From: CAVPEW01 sp050247895
GTDB lineage: Bacteria > Actinomycetota > Acidimicrobiia > Acidimicrobiales > VFJN01
NCBI GenBank assembly: GCA_050247895.1
Contig: JBFWTJ010000223.1
Coordinates: forward strand, 1-6,449
Reading direction: 5' to 3'
Length of the DNA: 6,449 nt
The position numbers and the translations under genes were made by a program. The notes beneath the pieces were generated by a model. It did not search any database. It had not been told where the DNA came from and saw only the letters and a list, made by a program, of their open reading frames with translations. The stretch's first letter is position 1, and each line of letters begins with the position of its first letter. Below, one piece after another: positions 5,287 through 6,449 of this stretch.

Positions 5287-5952
5287 GTGGGAGCACCGCT
5301 TGACCCGCTTGACCCACCTGACGTGGCGCGTTGGCGGGTCGTGGCCGCAGCTGCCCGCGGGTTCATGCCGGCCGACGAGGGACAGGCCCTGCACGACGCC
5401 GCCCTGGGCCTGGACGTCGAAGGCCCCCTGCTGGAGGTCGGCGGCTACTGCGGGAAGTCCGCCGTGTACCTGGGCGCCGCGGCCCGGGCCCGGGGCCGGA
5501 TCCTGTTCTCGGTCGACCACCACCGTGGTTCCGAGGAGAACCAGCCCGGCTGGGAGTGGCACGAGCCCGACCTGGTCGACCCCCGGGTCGGCCTGATCGA
5601 CACCCTGCCGTGGTTCCGGCGCACCGTCCACGACGCCGGCCTCGAAGGGGTCGTCGTCGCGGTTGTCGGCGACTCGCCGACGGTGGCCCGGACCTGGACC
5701 ACGCCCCTGGCCCTCCTGTTCGTCGACGGCGGCCACGGCGACGAGCCGGCCCGGCAGGACCACGACCTGTGGACGCCCCACGTCGCGCCCGGCGGGCTGC
5801 TGTGCATCCACGACGTCTTCCCCGACCCTGCCGACGGCGGCCGGCCGCCCTACGAGCGCATCTACCGACCCGCCCTCGACAGCGGCCGCTTCGCCGAGGT
5901 CGCCGCCGTCGGCTCCCTGCGGATCCTGCGCCGCACGCCCGGACCCCGGTAG
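5287..5952 (+). CDS. Class I SAM-dependent methyltransferase (Methyltransf_24-like), substrate unknown
   Basis: A 221-residue cytoplasmic protein with a Rossmann methyltransferase core. Motif I is LLEVGGYCGKSAVYLG (48-63), replacing the classical E/DxGxGxG with EVGGYCGKS as in the Methyltransf_24 group. SVDHHRG (75-81) is the expected end of strand 2 that contacts the SAM ribose. VVAVVGDSP (123-131) is strand 4, LALLFVDGGHGDE (141-153) is the region with the conserved DGGH, and HVAPGGLLCIHDVFPD (165-180) is the post-core strand. Related enzymes methylate small molecules, sugars or macrolides, but nothing nearby points to a substrate. The N-terminus has a 9-bp tandem repeat giving PLDPLDPPD with the otherwise rare CTT codon. 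The gene appears to be expressed alone: its own promoter precedes it and the next gene is convergent 19 bp away. Confidence 0.85.
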   Translation: MGAPLDPLDPPDVARWRVVAAAARGFMPADEGQALHDAALGLDVEGPLLEVGGYCGKSAVYLGAAARARGRILFSVDHHRGSEENQPGWEWHEPDLVDPRVGLIDTLPWFRRTVHDAGLEGVVVAVVGDSPTVARTWTTPLALLFVDGGHGDEPARQDHDLWTPHVAPGGLLCIHDVFPDPADGGRPPYERIYRPALDSGRFAEVAAVGSLRILRRTPGPR

Positions 5953-5971
5953 GCGCCGCCCCGTCGGGTGG

Positions 5972-6273
5972 TCAGCCGTCGAGGTGAAGCTCGAGGTAGA
6001 TGATCTCCACGACGTCGTCGGCGACGGTGGCATAGACCGATAGGTAGGGCACCAGGACACCGCTCGTGACGAGCACCCGCACCCCGGGAAGTTGGCCGAC
6101 GGCGTGGGTGGCGCCTTCGTAGTCGGCCGCTAGGCGATCGATGACAGCGGGATCTCGTGGAGGAGGAAGTCGGTGGTGGAAGGCCGTCCGGCGGGGGATC
6201 GCTCCTCGGGGAGGAGCTCATCGAGGCGGTCGAAGAACGAGGAGGCGACTCGGACCTGGCGCCGCCCACTCAC
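5972..6273 (-). pseudogene. RelE/ParE-like toxin gene split by a 1-nt frameshift
   Basis: Two minus-strand frames join into one protein. Frame one starts at GTG 6271-6273 and gives 47 residues, running SFFDRLDELLPEE, then STTDFLLHEIP, to a TAG at 6130-6132. After Pro42 the frame goes wrong; in the adjacent frame the sequence continues as VIDRLAADYEG, then VRVLVTSGVLVPYLSVYATV and ADDVVEIIYLELHLDG, to TGA at 5972-5974. Adding one base in the C run opposite 6149-6151 would restore a continuous protein of about 100 residues. Length and the ending, an Arg followed by a strand-rich DDVVEIIYLE core, fit RelE/ParE-superfamily toxins, which usually cleave mRNA or inhibit gyrase. The gene overlaps the upstream gene by GTGA, the usual antitoxin-toxin coupling. 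It is either a real inactivating mutation or a homopolymer sequence error. The toxin family call is moderate. Confidence 0.6.
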
Positions 6274-6449
6274 CCGACGGCGCGTCGTCGCAGCTCGGCA
6301 GCGAGGCGAGTCGCCGTGGCGGGGGCCTGCTCGCGGACCGCAGGGGGCAGCTGGGCGAGATCGGTGTCGACACGCGCGTGCACCGCTCGTGCCCGCTCGT
6401 GAGGGGGCATGGCAGCGTGCTCGGCGGCGGTCTGCTGCCTCGGGACGGT
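6270..6449 (-). CDS. Probable antitoxin, C-terminal part; 5' end outside window
   Basis: The minus frame is open from base 6449 to the TGA at 6270-6272, giving at least 59 residues. They are helical-looking and charged, including HERARAVHARVDTDL and a closing ATRLAAELRRRAVG. I do not recognise the family. Its stop overlaps the toxin-like GTG start by 4 bp (GTGA), which implies coupled translation and is the main reason for calling it an antitoxin. An internal ATG at 6408-6410 lacks a ribosome binding site, so the real start probably lies beyond the window. CGA arginine codons are more frequent here than in the neighbouring genes, which hints at a separate origin for the module. Confidence 0.45.
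   Translation of the reverse strand, partial: TVPRQQTAAEHAAMPPHERARAVHARVDTDLAQLPPAVREQAPATATRLAAELRRRAVG

Noticed and set aside
2444..5317. Very long open frame (957 codons) on the minus strand across the permease, DUF952, dehydrogenase and GtrA-like genes
   Set aside because: It is Arg/Pro/Gly-rich low-complexity translation with no recognisable domain, and it covers well-supported genes in other frames. Stop-poor GC-rich DNA produces such frames.
5862..6269. 135-codon minus-strand open frame at the toxin-antitoxin region
   Set aside because: Its product is Arg/Pro/Ser-rich without motifs, whereas the two neighbouring frames give a coherent toxin-like sequence and a GTGA-coupled upstream gene.

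Overview
The window is about 6.4 kb of very GC-rich bacterial DNA. Codons end almost always in G or C, GTG starts are common, and several promoters lie 6-7 nt upstream of a start codon, as in leaderless genes. This fits a high-GC actinobacterium (Actinomycetota). A deep-branching group such as Acidimicrobiia is possible, but that is an impression, not a demonstrated assignment. No rRNA, tRNA, CRISPR array, transposase or integrase was seen.

Layout, left to right. (1) 2-412 (+) is the C-terminal end of a PrmA-type ribosomal protein L11 methyltransferase. Its reading frame runs on into the antisense of the next gene. (2) 288-755 (-) is a MarR-family regulator, divergent from (3) a two-gene ABC exporter: 859-1851 (+) ATPase of the DrrA type and 1952-2839 (+) ABC-2 permease. 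The roughly 100-bp divergent region holds two back-to-back promoters and repeated CAA/TTG palindromic motifs. The simplest model is a MarR-controlled drug or toxic-compound efflux system. (4) The convergent junction at 2840-2876 carries a 14-bp tandem repeat. (5) 2877-3224 (-) is a DUF952 protein overlapping the end of 3217-4590 (-), a secreted lipoprotein of the PQQ-dependent glucose/sorbosone dehydrogenase family. (6) 4697-5137 (+) is a small GtrA-like membrane protein divergent from the dehydrogenase. The region between them has a cluster of four perfect palindromes on one helical phase. (7) 5287-5952 (+) is a class I SAM-dependent methyltransferase of unknown substrate. (8) 5972-6449 (-) is a toxin-antitoxin-like module: the partial upstream gene overlaps by GTGA a RelE/ParE-like toxin gene that is split by one apparent 1-nt deletion.

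Most genes are ordinary and assignable. The parts most worth a second look are regulatory and structural: the phased palindrome cluster at 4600-4650, the MarR operator candidates at 771-846, the leaderless promoter pattern at three genes, the frameshifted toxin, and the long antisense overlap of prmA and marR. I did not find convincing evidence of a wholly new multi-gene system.
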